A DNA stretch of 64,000 nt from Chryseobacterium sp. C-71 (GCF_020911865.1 NZ_CP087131.1:4092001-4156000), one strand, 5' to 3'; shown: positions 34,983 to 44,437, numbered from the stretch's first letter. The notes: generated by a model not told the origin, from the sequence alone. Program-made: numbers and translations.

Positions 34983-35057
34983 GTTTGTCATTCCGGAGGA
35001 ATCTCAATGTAGATATTTAAAATCCAATTTTGCTGAGATTCCTCCGGAATGACAAAC
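34983..35057. repeat. 24-bp perfect inverted repeat (GTCATTCCGGAGGAATCTCA type)
   Basis: Left arm 34983-35006 and right arm 35034-35057 are perfect reverse complements over 24 bp, with a 27-base spacer. A diverged single arm (GTCATTTCTCAGGAATCTAC) lies near 34878. No gene is seen in the surrounding gap (34745-35233). Confidence 0.8.
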
Positions 35058-35233
35058 CTTGTTTTGATTTGAAAAGTTGAGATTGATTTTGCTAGGTGAA
35101 ACGTCTTCTCAAACTAAAAATATTCTCTATAGAATAAATAAAAACTTAGCATGCTTTGTGTTTAAAAATTTAGCTTCATCAAAAAATTGCAATTCTGTTT
35201 AGAAACAATTAATTTTACATTTTAATTTTCCCC

Positions 35234-37681
35234 TTGCAGTACGCCCAGATAATTTTACCGCTCAATTTAAAAGGAACCTTTACTTACAAAGTTCCGGAAG
35301 AACTCGCTTTCAAAATTGAAAACGGAATGCGTGTACTCGTGCCGTTTGGCGGAAAAAAAATCTACACCGGAATTGTTTTTGAACTGCACGATCAGGCTCC
35401 TGAAAATTTTGTTGCTAAGGAAGTCATCAGTATTTTAGATGAATATCCGATTGTTCCGGCTGAGCAAATCGGCTTCTGGAAATGGCTTTCAAACTATTAT
35501 CTCTGTAATCTGGGAGAAATTTACCGCTTTGCTTTTCCGTCTTCTTTGAAACTGGAAAGTGAAACCTATTTAAAGTTAAAGCCCAACGCTGTCATTGAAT
35601 TTGAGAATCTCGATGTCAACGAAATGTATCTTATTCAGGCTTTAGAAGTTCGTCAACTCATCAATTTGACTGATATTGAAGCATTTATCCCAAAAAAAGA
35701 AATTATTAAAACCATCAATTCTCTGATTGATTTACAATACATTGAAATTGATGAAAAAGTTGCTGAAAAATACAAAGCCAAAGAAGTTGCGTACGTAAAA
35801 GTGAAAGATGAGGTTTTAAAAAATCAAAATCTGACCGAAATTCTTTTGCAACTTAACAGAGCCAAAAAACAGAAAGAACTTTTCCTGAATATTATAGAAA
35901 AGCAAACCGAAAATCCTGATGTACACATCAGAAAGTCAGAATTGTTTGAGGACGGATATTTTGGGAGTTCGCATTTCAAAGCTTTAGCTGATAAAAATCT
36001 GGTGGAAGAATATTACCTTCAGAAAGACAGAATCGAAAGTTATGAAGGCGAAATTGAAGAAATTGAAGAGCTTTCTGAAGCGCAAAAAGAAGCAAAAGCA
36101 GAAATTGATGAAGCTTTTGAAGAAAAGAAAAATGTTCTGATTCACGGTGTCACTTCTTCAGGAAAAACGCATTTGTATTTAGAAAAAATTGAAGAATGTG
36201 TCAACGAAGGAAAAAACGTTTTGTTTTTGCTTCCTGAGATTTCTTTAACCAAACAAATTACGCAACGTTTAGAAAAAAAATACGGTCGACAGTTGGGTTT
36301 TTATCATCAGAAACTGACTGATTTTGAAAAAGTTGAGGTTTGGCGAAGAATTAAAAATAACGACATTAAAATTCTGATTGCCACGAGAAATGCTTTATTT
36401 CTGCCTTATCAGAATTTAGGATTGATCATCTTGGATGAAGAACACGATTCTGCATACAGGCCAAGAGAGGTTTCTCCGTTTTTTAATGCGAAAGATGCAG
36501 CTTTGGTTTTGGCAGGTTTTTATGATGCGAGAGTGATTTTGGGTTCGGCAACGCCTTCAGTGGAAAGTTATTATTTAGCCAGAAAAGAAAAATTACATTA
36601 TATATTTTTAAATGAAAGATTCGGGAATGTGAAATTGCCTGAATTTGAACTGATTAATTTTAAAGAAGCTCAGGATTCCAAGAAAGTTTCCGGGAATTTT
36701 TCGTTACAGTTGATTGATGAGATTAAGAAAACTTTAGACGAAAAAAATCAGACCATCATTCTTCACAACCGTCGGGGTTACGCAAGTGTCATAGAATGTG
36801 AGACTTGTGGATATGTCAATTACTGCTCAAACTGCGACGTTGTTTTGACGTATCACAAAGCGGCAAACGAAATGAAATGCCATTATTGCGGTCAGCGAGC
36901 TTCAAAACCAAAAGCCTGCCCGAAATGTCATTCTGAAAATCTGAACGAAAGAGGAGTGGGAGTAGAGCAGATTCACGAGGAAGTTTCAAAAATTTTCCCT
37001 GACAATGAAGTGGATAGAATGGATGTTGATTCGATGCGGAAGAAATTTGCCTACGAAAAATTATACGAGAAAATTGAAGATCGCGAAACCGATATCGTTG
37101 TAGGCACACAGATGATTTCCAAAGGTTTAGATTTTGATCATATTGAATTGGTAGCCATCCCAAAGGCTGATTCTATGTTGTATGTTCAGGATTTCAGGGC
37201 AGAAGAACGTGCGTATCAATTGATTACACAGGTTTCAGGAAGAGCGGGACGAGTTTCAGGAAACGGTAAAATTTTAATTCAAACCTATAATCCGGATCAT
37301 TCTGTTTTTCAGTTAATTAAAATGAACAATGTTTTAAAGATTTATAAATATTTTCTCACAGAAAGACAGAAGTTTCATTATCCACCTTTCACCAAATTAA
37401 TCATGATTGAACTGAAACATATCAAAGATGATAAAGTCAATCGTGCGTCTCAGTTTTTAGGTTCCATTTTACGAAAATATCTGCCCGAAGATTGTATTCT
37501 CGGTCCGGAAAGAGCTCAGATTGCGAGATTGAATAATCTGTATCAGTTTCAGATTTTATTGAAGCTTCCAAGAGGGAAAAACTATGAAAAATTTAAAAGC
37601 CTGGTTTTATTAAGTCTGAAAGAATTTGAAGAAATCACTGCTTATCAAAGCATTAAAAAAGACGTTTTTGTGGATTTTTAA
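35234..37681 (+). CDS. priA: Primosomal protein N' (PriA helicase)
   Basis: PriA restarts stalled replication forks by recognising fork structures and loading the replicative helicase. The 815-residue protein has an N-terminal DNA-binding domain, a Walker A motif G-V-T-S-S-G-K-T at 305-312, the DEEH box at 401-404, and a zinc-binding insert with C-x2-C pairs (C-E-T-C, C-S-N-C, C-H-Y-C, C-P-K-C) between about 523 and 570. Motif V-VI signatures G-T-Q-M-I-S-K-G and Q-V-S-G-R-A-G-R are present. The start is TTG at 35234: an in-frame stop lies eight codons upstream and the sequence already matches the family N-terminus (Q-I-I-L-P-L-N-L-K-G-T-F-T-Y). It stands alone after a repeat-rich gap. Confidence 0.95.
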   Translation: MQYAQIILPLNLKGTFTYKVPEELAFKIENGMRVLVPFGGKKIYTGIVFELHDQAPENFVAKEVISILDEYPIVPAEQIGFWKWLSNYYLCNLGEIYRFAFPSSLKLESETYLKLKPNAVIEFENLDVNEMYLIQALEVRQLINLTDIEAFIPKKEIIKTINSLIDLQYIEIDEKVAEKYKAKEVAYVKVKDEVLKNQNLTEILLQLNRAKKQKELFLNIIEKQTENPDVHIRKSELFEDGYFGSSHFKALADKNLVEEYYLQKDRIESYEGEIEEIEELSEAQKEAKAEIDEAFEEKKNVLIHGVTSSGKTHLYLEKIEECVNEGKNVLFLLPEISLTKQITQRLEKKYGRQLGFYHQKLTDFEKVEVWRRIKNNDIKILIATRNALFLPYQNLGLIILDEEHDSAYRPREVSPFFNAKDAALVLAGFYDARVILGSATPSVESYYLARKEKLHYIFLNERFGNVKLPEFELINFKEAQDSKKVSGNFSLQLIDEIKKTLDEKNQTIILHNRRGYASVIECETCGYVNYCSNCDVVLTYHKAANEMKCHYCGQRASKPKACPKCHSENLNERGVGVEQIHEEVSKIFPDNEVDRMDVDSMRKKFAYEKLYEKIEDRETDIVVGTQMISKGLDFDHIELVAIPKADSMLYVQDFRAEERAYQLITQVSGRAGRVSGNGKILIQTYNPDHSVFQLIKMNNVLKIYKYFLTERQKFHYPPFTKLIMIELKHIKDDKVNRASQFLGSILRKYLPEDCILGPERAQIARLNNLYQFQILLKLPRGKNYEKFKSLVLLSLKEFEEITAYQSIKKDVFVDF

Positions 37682-37725
37682 CACTATTTAACAAACTTTA
37701 TACGCTTTTATCATACTTCGATAGG

Positions 37726-37754
37726 TTGGTTTCTAACAATAATTTCTACATTTG
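37726..37754 (+). promoter_or_regulatory. Promoter of dacB
   Basis: TTG (37726-37728), an 18-base spacer and TACATTTG (37747-37754). The leader to the dacB ATG would be about 80 bases. Confidence 0.65.
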
Positions 37755-37840
37755 AACGTTTATTATGTGTTTGAATTCTGAGAAAAGATTTAACTAATCA
37801 TTTTTTATGTCATCCAAAATATAACAAAAAGAAAAAATTG

Positions 37841-39310
37841 ATGATAAATTACAGAAAGTATATTTCAGGTATTACGGTTTTGGCCACAGGTTTTTTCCTT
37901 GCTCAGTCTACCGTATCTACCGTTCTTTATTCTCCAAATTTCGAAAGTCAAAAAAGCGGATTAAACTTACCTTCTCCCGCAGCAGCGATTGAAAAAGCTT
38001 TTTTGTCTCCCAAAGAACTTGTAGATGTTAACCTAAACACAATGATGACAGATCCCGTATTGAAAAATGCAACATGGGGATTTGTAGTCTATGACCCGAA
38101 AACGAAGAAAGTAATCTCTTCGTACAACGAAAATACTCCTCTCGTTCCTGCTTCTACTACCAAATTATTGACCACAGAAACTGCTTTGCATCTGTTGGGA
38201 GAAAATTACCGTTGGATGACGCAGCTTGAATATTCAGGAGAAATCGACGAAAATGGAGTTTTGAACGGCAATCTTTACATTGTAGGAAGTGGTGACCCAT
38301 CTTTGGGAACCAATAAAGCAGGAGCTTGGTCTTACAAAGAAATCGTTTCAGACTTCGTGAGTGGAATGTCTCGTGAGGGAATCAAAAAGGTAAATGGTGA
38401 TATTATTATTCAGACAGCGCTTTTCAAAGGTAACATTTCGAGACTTCCGGAAAATGTTGTGTGGCTAGAAAACAATAATTACTATCTGCCGGTTGGTACA
38501 ACTCGTGAGATCAATCCTGCAAACGAAAAACTGATCGTAAAAAAAGGAAACAACTCAGCTTCAGACAAAAAATATTTCTACGTTTCACCTTATGCCAATC
38601 AAATGGTTTATGCTGAAAAGTACGACGGTGACGGAGTTTTAACAACTAAACTTCCTGATGCACCTGCATTTTTAGCAAATACTTTCAGAGCAACTTTGGT
38701 GAAAAGTGGAGTAGGCGTTACCGGAAAAGTGACTCCAAGAACGACAGATGCAGTTCCTGAAGTTAGAAAAATGATTTCGGCTTACAAATCTCCAACTTTG
38801 TCAGATATTATTTATTACACCAATCAACGTAGTGATAACGGATTGGCAGAAGCTTTACTGAAAACAGTCGGTTTCCAGAAAATGGGTGATCAGACTTCAG
38901 AATCGGGAAGAATTGTAGTGAATGAGCATTTGAAAGATGTAGCTTTCGATGTTGAAGGTTTAAATTATATGGACGGCAGCGGATTGTCAAGAGGCAATCA
39001 TGTAACACCGATTTCTCAGGTTAAATTTTTAACATCATTAATGAACCAAAAATATTATAAAACATATTTCGATTCTCTGCCGATTGCAGGGCAAACTGGA
39101 ACTTTAAAAGGTATGTTTAAACTAGAAGGTAACGGACAGATTTTTGCAAAAACAGGTACCCTAAATAAAGTGAAAGCTTTGACAGGTTACATGAAAACGA
39201 ATACAGGCAGAACTTTAGTTTTTTCTATCTTGGTTAACAATTATGCAGGTTCTGTTGCTCAGGTAAAAAGCAAAATTGAAAAAATTCTGCAACCAGCTCT
39301 AGACCTTTAA
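37841..39310 (+). CDS. dacB: D-alanyl-D-alanine carboxypeptidase/endopeptidase (PBP4 class, peptidase S13)
   Basis: This periplasmic low-molecular-weight penicillin-binding protein trims or cuts peptidoglycan cross-links. The 489-residue protein has an N-terminal signal region (T-V-L-A-T-G-F-F-L-A-Q-like) and the three active-site boxes: S-T-T-K with nucleophilic Ser105 and Lys108, S-D-N at 331-333, and K-T-G near 437. The long segment between boxes one and two is typical of S13 enzymes. A TTG at 37838 directly precedes the ATG at 37841; the ATG is used here. A consensus promoter and a strong terminator mark it as monocistronic. Confidence 0.93.
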   Translation: MINYRKYISGITVLATGFFLAQSTVSTVLYSPNFESQKSGLNLPSPAAAIEKAFLSPKELVDVNLNTMMTDPVLKNATWGFVVYDPKTKKVISSYNENTPLVPASTTKLLTTETALHLLGENYRWMTQLEYSGEIDENGVLNGNLYIVGSGDPSLGTNKAGAWSYKEIVSDFVSGMSREGIKKVNGDIIIQTALFKGNISRLPENVVWLENNNYYLPVGTTREINPANEKLIVKKGNNSASDKKYFYVSPYANQMVYAEKYDGDGVLTTKLPDAPAFLANTFRATLVKSGVGVTGKVTPRTTDAVPEVRKMISAYKSPTLSDIIYYTNQRSDNGLAEALLKTVGFQKMGDQTSESGRIVVNEHLKDVAFDVEGLNYMDGSGLSRGNHVTPISQVKFLTSLMNQKYYKTYFDSLPIAGQTGTLKGMFKLEGNGQIFAKTGTLNKVKALTGYMKTNTGRTLVFSILVNNYAGSVAQVKSKIEKILQPALDL

Positions 39311-39330
39311 AAAATATTAAATCATATCAT

Positions 39331-39364
39331 AAACCTTTTAATCTGAGATTGAAAGGTTTTTTTT
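39331..39364 (+). terminator. Rho-independent terminator of dacB
   Basis: AAACCTTTTAAT pairs with ATTGAAAGGTTT (one T-G pair) around CTGAG, then a T run. Confidence 0.85.
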
Positions 39365-39450
39365 ATCTTTAAGCTCTAATTTGTTGATAATGAATTTGAT
39401 TTATATTTCAACCAAACCAATTCATGCAGACAATCGTATATTATAATAAT

Positions 39451-41370
39451 ATGAAAAAGTTTTATCTTCTAATTTTAGGTGTTTTAGTATGTCAAACCGT
39501 TTTAGCTCAGGAAAATCTTGAAATGAAAGGCTTGATGGTAAAAGAGATGAAATCTTTTACTGCTAAGATGAATGCCGGAAACACCAATCCGAATACTTTA
39601 AACTATGATTTGCAGTACCAGAGAATGGATGTTTCGTTAAATCCGGCTGTAGCTCAAATATCCGGTTCTGTAACTTCTCATTTCAAGCCGACTCAAGCTA
39701 TGAGCAGCATTTATTTTGATTTAACCAATCAGTTGACGGTTTCTCAGGTCACTTTTCATGGTCAGCCTTTAGCTTTTCAGCAGTTGGCAACCAAAGAAGT
39801 GAAAATTGATTTTACATCATCACTTCCTGCTAATGTTTTAGATTCATTGACGATACAATACAGCGGAAATCCTCCTACGAATAATAATGCATTCTTCATC
39901 AATACTCAAGGCGGAACCGGAAATCCTGTTCTCTCTACTTTGAATGAACCTTATGGTGCACAAGATTGGTTTCCGACGAAGCAAAGCTTAAACGATAAAA
40001 TTGAAAGATTTGATATCAAAGTGACCACTCCGTCTCAGTATAGCGTTGCATCAAACGGGAAATTAATGAGTGAAATAATTCTGGGAAGCGGACAAAAATT
40101 AACGTTTTGGAGAACACAATATCCTACAGCCGCTTATTTAGTCGCACTTTCCATTACAAATTTTGTTAAACTGAATGATACGATGGGAAATCCTCCATTT
40201 CCTTTTGTGAATTATATTTATCCCGGAACGTCTACCAATGCAGGCAGCATGGCAAATATTGAATGGACAAAGACTGTGATGAATACTTTTGAAACGTTCT
40301 TCGGAGCTTATCCTTTCAGAAACGAAAAATATGGTCACATGGAATTTACTGCCGGCGGAGGAATGGAGCATCAAACGATGTCTTCAATGGGTGGATGGAG
40401 TACACAGTTAATTGCTCACGAACTTGCTCATCAATGGTTTGGTGACAAAGTGACTTGTGGTGCTTGGAATGATATTTGGCTGAATGAAGGTTTTGCAACT
40501 TTTGGTGAGCATGTTGCTAATGAAAAATTATTGTTAACAAATGCTCAGTTTTTAAGTTATCTGCTTGATCAGAAAAACTTTATTACAAGTGCTACAGGCG
40601 GAAGTGTATATGTTGCAGACGCCAACTTAGGAAGCGTGGGTACTATCTTTAATGGGAGATTGACTTACGCTAAAGGTGGATATGTAGTTAGAATGATTAA
40701 GTGGATTTTGGGTGAAACTGTTTTTTATCAGGCTTTAAAAGATTACCATGCAAGACCAAATTTAGCTTATAATTATGTGAAAACATCAGACTTAAGTGCT
40801 TCACTGCTGCAGTCTACTGGGAGAGATTTTACTGGTTTTTTCAATGACTGGATTTATGGTCAGGGTTACCCGACATACGATATCCGATGGAAGCAGGTCG
40901 GAAATCAAGTAACTTTCAAAGCAGGACAAACGCAAAGTCATGCGTCAGTAAGCTTTTTTGATATGCCTTTGCCAATCAAAGTTAACGGTACAGGAGGTCA
41001 GGTTGCCTATTTTGCTTTAAATAATACCTCAAACAATCAATATTTTACAGAAACGGTTGCTTTTCCAATTGCAAGTGTAGAATTCAATTATGAATATCAG
41101 ATTCTGGAAAAAAATTCTACTGTTGCACAAGATAATACTTTGAGCACTTCAGAAGCCACATTAGATCAGTTAGCAATTTACCCAAACCCTGCAAAAGACG
41201 AATTGTTTATTTCAGGTTTAAAAAAGCAGACAGATTACATTATTGTTACGGCTGATGGCAGATTAGTGAAAAAAGGCAATACAGAAAAGAAAATTGATAT
41301 TACTGCTTTAGAAAAAGGCGTGTATTTTATTACCATCCAACAGTTGAATCTTAAATTTATAAAGGAGTAA
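39451..41370 (+). CDS. M1 family aminopeptidase with T9SS type A sorting domain
   Basis: An exported zinc aminopeptidase of 639 residues. A signal peptide (MKKFYLLILGVLVCQTVLAQ) is followed by the M1 beta-domain and the thermolysin-like catalytic domain. The zinc site HELAH is at residues 323-327 with Glu346 in N-E-G-F-A-T-F as third ligand, and the exopeptidase motif reads G-G-M-E-H-Q. The last 80 residues are a type A sorting domain (I-Y-P-N-P-A-K-D-E ... K-G-V-Y-F-I-T-I). It would release N-terminal amino acids from peptides outside the cell. An in-frame ATG at 39424 would lengthen the signal peptide by nine residues; TATATTTC near 39402 with TTG at 39381 is a probable promoter. Confidence 0.9.
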   Translation: MKKFYLLILGVLVCQTVLAQENLEMKGLMVKEMKSFTAKMNAGNTNPNTLNYDLQYQRMDVSLNPAVAQISGSVTSHFKPTQAMSSIYFDLTNQLTVSQVTFHGQPLAFQQLATKEVKIDFTSSLPANVLDSLTIQYSGNPPTNNNAFFINTQGGTGNPVLSTLNEPYGAQDWFPTKQSLNDKIERFDIKVTTPSQYSVASNGKLMSEIILGSGQKLTFWRTQYPTAAYLVALSITNFVKLNDTMGNPPFPFVNYIYPGTSTNAGSMANIEWTKTVMNTFETFFGAYPFRNEKYGHMEFTAGGGMEHQTMSSMGGWSTQLIAHELAHQWFGDKVTCGAWNDIWLNEGFATFGEHVANEKLLLTNAQFLSYLLDQKNFITSATGGSVYVADANLGSVGTIFNGRLTYAKGGYVVRMIKWILGETVFYQALKDYHARPNLAYNYVKTSDLSASLLQSTGRDFTGFFNDWIYGQGYPTYDIRWKQVGNQVTFKAGQTQSHASVSFFDMPLPIKVNGTGGQVAYFALNNTSNNQYFTETVAFPIASVEFNYEYQILEKNSTVAQDNTLSTSEATLDQLAIYPNPAKDELFISGLKKQTDYIIVTADGRLVKKGNTEKKIDITALEKGVYFITIQQLNLKFIKE

Positions 41371-41420
41371 CTGCATCGACTATTATAATTTTAAAGTCTA
41401 AAATTCATAAATCTGCTTAG

Positions 41421-41447
41421 AAACTTTCTGAAAAGGAAAGTTTTTTT
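41421..41447 (+). terminator. Rho-independent terminator
   Basis: AAACTTTC pairs with GAAAGTTT around TGAAAAG, followed by T. Confidence 0.75.
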
Positions 41448-41457
41448 GTAAAAGATC

Positions 41458-42297
41458 TTACAGTTCAACAGAAAAATTGAGATTATCAAAATTTCCCATG
41501 GCTCTTTCAGCGCGCTTATTGGCAACTCTCACTTTGTAATTAAACCATTGATCTTTAAAAATTTTTCGCATCAGATTATCAAAATGTCTTATGATGATCA
41601 AGTTTTTAAAACCTCTCCATTTTTCAAGCGCACTTGATGGAAGAGCTCTCACTGAAACCGAATAGCCTTCCGTTTCATATTGAATATAGTGCCACCAACC
41701 TGAAGGGATATATAAAGTCTCACCGGGATGAATGAACGCTTCATAACCTCTTAAATGTTTTACTGCAGGATATTTTTCATAGTCAGGTTCCTGAAGATTA
41801 ACTAAACTGTGGAAATTGTATGGCAATTTGTACATTAAATCAGATTGCTCCCACGGAAACAGCCACACTTTTTTCACGCCTTGAAATTGAGATAAAAAAA
41901 CATGCGACATATCAATGTCAATATGATTTCTTGTAATAGAACCTTGTCCGCCGAAAAACATAAAAGGCAGCCATTTCAAAACCTTTCCTTTGGTAATATC
42001 TTTATAATGAATGTCATTTTTGAGCTCAGGTTTTAAGCTTAAAAGATTAAACAAAAATAAACGGTGCTCAGTAATTTTAGTTGTAATTAAATCTAAATAT
42101 TCTGCAAATGTAGTTTCACCAACAGGTTTACTGGCAACCCGATCAATGGATTCTATTTCGCTGCCATAAACATTGACTTTTGTTTCTCCTGCAATCTCTT
42201 TGAAATATTCGTAATTCCATTTTTGAAATGCTGGGCTGTCTGGCTCTATGAAATCCTTTAAAATAATAGGTTTCCCTGCTTTCATATATTGTTTCAA
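41458..42297 (-). CDS. Cupin-like (JmjC-related) protein with frameshifted N-terminus
   Basis: The product belongs to the cupin_8/JmjC-like family of Fe(II)/2-oxoglutarate oxygenases. The metal ligands H-x-D (R-N-H-I-D-I-D-M-S-H) and a later His in I-P-S-G-W-W-H-Y are present, with P-G-E-T-L-Y-I-P between, so the core is intact. The substrate is unknown; relatives hydroxylate proteins or small molecules. The frame here opens only at a TTG at 42297. A better start, ATG at 42376 (M-K-L-S-Q-I-I-R), is thrown out of frame by a 28-bp tandem duplication at 42292-42350. Removing one copy would give a continuous protein of about 296 residues. Whether the short form from TTG is made is unclear. Confidence 0.8.
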   Translation of the reverse strand: MKQYMKAGKPIILKDFIEPDSPAFQKWNYEYFKEIAGETKVNVYGSEIESIDRVASKPVGETTFAEYLDLITTKITEHRLFLFNLLSLKPELKNDIHYKDITKGKVLKWLPFMFFGGQGSITRNHIDIDMSHVFLSQFQGVKKVWLFPWEQSDLMYKLPYNFHSLVNLQEPDYEKYPAVKHLRGYEAFIHPGETLYIPSGWWHYIQYETEGYSVSVRALPSSALEKWRGFKNLIIIRHFDNLMRKIFKDQWFNYKVRVANKRAERAMGNFDNLNFSVEL

Positions 42298-42350
42298 AAA
42301 GTCATCAGCGTCTATATTTTTTCAAAAAGTCATCAGCGTCTATATTTTTT
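42292..42350. repeat. 28-bp tandem duplication in the 5' end of the cupin-like gene
   Basis: Two exact copies with period 28 (42292-42319 and 42320-42347, plus three matching bases), unit beginning TTTCAAAAAGTCATCAGC. Because 28 is not a multiple of three, the duplication shifts the frame of the minus-strand gene and creates an early TGA after 23 codons from the ATG at 42376. Confidence 0.9.
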
Positions 42351-42536
42351 GCTCGTATAATCTGAGATAATTTCATATAATCGATTTTCAGAGTTCAAAT
42401 ATAATTATTATCCTATTAAATTAGTAGACTATTTGATAATAATCTCTTATTTAATTCAAAATTTATAATAATAAAGGATAAAAGTAAATACTTTAAAGCC
42501 TTTTTATTAAATTAGCGAACCTAAATAATTATTATA

Positions 42537-43733
42537 ATGATCTCTGAAAAGTATCTTGAAAATCTACAAAACGAACTTAAAAATATCGAAAATGACGGTC
42601 TTTTTAAAACAGAAAGAATCATCACGTCACAGCAAAGTGCTGAAATTGAAGCCAACGGAAAGAAGTTATTAAATTTCTGTGCCAACAATTATCTTGGACT
42701 TTCAAACCATCCGGAAGTGATGAAAGCTTCTCAAGACATGATAGAATCTCATGGTTACGGGATGTCTTCAGTGCGTTTTATCTGTGGAACTCAGGATATT
42801 CACAAGCAATTGGAAGAGAAAATTGCTCAGTTTTTGGGTCTTGAAGATACTATTTTATACGCAGCTTGTTTTGATGCAAATGGTGGTGTTTTCGAGCCTT
42901 TGTTCACTGATGAAGATGCAATTATTTCAGATGAATTGAATCACGCTTCGATTATTGACGGGGTTCGTCTTTGTAAAGCGGCAAGATATCGTTATAAAAA
43001 TAATAATATGGCAGATCTTGAAGCGCAGTTAATTGCCGCTTCAGAGAAAAATCACAGATTCAAAATCATCGTTACCGATGGAGTGTTCTCAATGGATGGA
43101 ATTGTTGCAGACTTAAAAGGAGTTTGCGATTTAGCCGACAAATACAATGCTTTGGTAATGGTTGATGATTCTCATGCAACTGGTTTCATCGGTAAAACCG
43201 GTCGTGGAACTCACGAAGCTAACGAAGTGATGGGTAGAGTAGATATTATTACTTCAACGCTTGGGAAAGCTTTGGGTGGTGCTTTAGGCGGATTTACTTC
43301 AGGTAAAAAAGAAATCATCGATATGTTGAGACAACGTTCTCGTCCGTATTTATTCTCAAATTCATTGGCTCCAGGAATTGTTGGGGCAGCTTTGAAAGTT
43401 TTAGATATGATTTCAGATGACACTTCATTGAGAGATCAGGTGATGGAAAATGCAGAATATTTCAGAAAAGAAATGAAAGCAAAAGGTTTTGATATTCCTG
43501 AAGGTGATGCTGCGATTGTTCCTGTGATGTTGTATGATGCAAAACTAGCTCAGAAAATGGCTGAAAAATTGATGGATGAGGGAATTTACGTTATTGGATT
43601 TTTCTATCCGGTAGTACCGAAAGAAAAAGCGAGAATCAGAGTGCAGCTTTCTGCGGCTCACACAAGAGCGCATTTAGATAAAGCTATTGTAGCTTTTGAA
43701 AAAGTTGGAAAAGAATTAGGTGTAATTTCTTAA
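42537..43733 (+). CDS. kbl: Glycine C-acetyltransferase (2-amino-3-ketobutyrate CoA ligase)
   Basis: Kbl is a PLP enzyme that splits 2-amino-3-oxobutanoate with CoA into glycine and acetyl-CoA, the second step of threonine degradation after threonine dehydrogenase. The 398-residue length is exact for the family. N-N-Y-L-G-L lies near residue 45, S-V-R-F-I-C-G-T-Q near 78, D-E-L-N-H-A-S-I near 130, D-D-S-H-A-T-G near 205, and the PLP lysine is Lys244 in S-T-L-G-K-A-L-G-G. Threonine dehydrogenase is not in the window. Related serine palmitoyltransferases share the fold, but the F-C-A-N-N-Y-L-G-L and R-F-I-C-G-T-Q context fits Kbl. Confidence 0.92.
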   Translation: MISEKYLENLQNELKNIENDGLFKTERIITSQQSAEIEANGKKLLNFCANNYLGLSNHPEVMKASQDMIESHGYGMSSVRFICGTQDIHKQLEEKIAQFLGLEDTILYAACFDANGGVFEPLFTDEDAIISDELNHASIIDGVRLCKAARYRYKNNNMADLEAQLIAASEKNHRFKIIVTDGVFSMDGIVADLKGVCDLADKYNALVMVDDSHATGFIGKTGRGTHEANEVMGRVDIITSTLGKALGGALGGFTSGKKEIIDMLRQRSRPYLFSNSLAPGIVGAALKVLDMISDDTSLRDQVMENAEYFRKEMKAKGFDIPEGDAAIVPVMLYDAKLAQKMAEKLMDEGIYVIGFFYPVVPKEKARIRVQLSAAHTRAHLDKAIVAFEKVGKELGVIS

Positions 43734-43753
43734 GGAATTACCTTAAAATAAAC

Positions 43754-43773
43754 TATTCTACAATTGTAGAATA
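43754..43773. promoter_or_regulatory. 20-bp perfect palindrome, possible operator
   Basis: Half-site TATTCTACAA followed by its exact reverse complement. The centre is TACAATTGTA, of the TACAnnTGTA form bound by BlaI/CopY-type regulators in other bacteria. It lies between kbl and the lipoprotein gene, next to the terminator at 43778, so it may simply be a second hairpin of the kbl end. Confidence 0.4.
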
Positions 43774-43777
43774 AAAG

Positions 43778-43811
43778 CAGAATTTCTATATTTACAGAAA
43801 TTCTGTTTTTT
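43778..43811 (+). terminator. Terminator abutting the next start codon
   Basis: CAGAATTTCT (43778-43787) pairs with AGAAATTCTG (43796-43805), followed by a T run that reaches the ATG at 43812. The hairpin therefore overlaps the leader of the lipoprotein gene. Confidence 0.7.
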
Positions 43812-44252
43812 ATGATTAAAAATCTCTTACTTCTAGGTCTGGTATTAACAATATTGGCTTCATGCAAAGCAAAAATAAATCAGTACGTAAAAGTTGAAAA
43901 CAAATGGAATAAACGCCACGGAAAATGGAAAGAAGAATATTCTTCTGACCAGGGAATTTTAACGGCTGTGGGAAAGTACAAAATGGGTGAGAAAGTAGGA
44001 GTGTGGAAAACCACTTTTGAAGGTAAGTCGTACCAAAAAGATAAAATCAGAAGGAATGTGACCAAGACAAAGCTGTATCATCCTAACGGTAAAATCATGG
44101 AGAGAGGTCAGTCAAAATTAGATATTTCCGATGCACAAAGGCATTGGTATTACTTTGGTGACTGGAAATATTATGATGAAAACGGTAAATTAAAGTATAT
44201 TAAAAAATATGCAGATGGAAAGAAAATTGACAGTATTTCTTTTAATCAATAG
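43812..44252 (+). CDS. Lipoprotein with MORN-like repeats
   Basis: A 146-residue predicted lipoprotein: the signal peptide ends in the lipobox L-A-S-C with Cys19 as lipidation site. The mature part contains three or four short MORN-like units (H-G-K-W-K-E-E-Y, G-V-W-K-T-T-F-E-G, K-L-Y-H-P-N-G-K-I-M-E-R-G, D-W-K-Y-Y-D-E-N-G-K-L), as in proteins often annotated YwqK family. Its function is unknown; relatives are surface or periplasmic. The kbl terminator ends at its start codon, so its own promoter should lie within the kbl 3' region; TATATTTA near 43787 is a weak candidate. Confidence 0.75.
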   Translation: MIKNLLLLGLVLTILASCKAKINQYVKVENKWNKRHGKWKEEYSSDQGILTAVGKYKMGEKVGVWKTTFEGKSYQKDKIRRNVTKTKLYHPNGKIMERGQSKLDISDAQRHWYYFGDWKYYDENGKLKYIKKYADGKKIDSISFNQ

Positions 44253-44310
44253 GAACGGGCTTTAGCCCGTTTTCAATTTAAAAATATTCCATATTGGCTT
44301 TAGCCAAAAT
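44252..44310. repeat. Double-hairpin intergenic repeat (CGGGCTTTAGCCCG)
   Basis: AACGGGC-TTTA-GCCCGTT (44254-44271) and TTGGC-TTTA-GCCAA (44294-44307), bounded by GGAA and TTCC-like ends. Both hairpins share the TTTA loop. Only one copy lies in this window. Confidence 0.6.
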
Positions 44311-44437
44311 TTAAAGTTATCTCAGATTTATTATTTCTCATTAAAATTTCATTAGAAGTATGAAAATACTAGATTGACTTTCTATTTAACCTTCATTTCG
44401 TCAACAAAATCCTTATCTTTGCAAACAAATTTTTACG

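Noticed and set aside
44252..44310. Transcription terminator of the MORN lipoprotein gene
   Set aside because: The hairpins have no proper T run behind them, and the layout is that of a dispersed double-hairpin repeat; terminator activity is possible but not supported.
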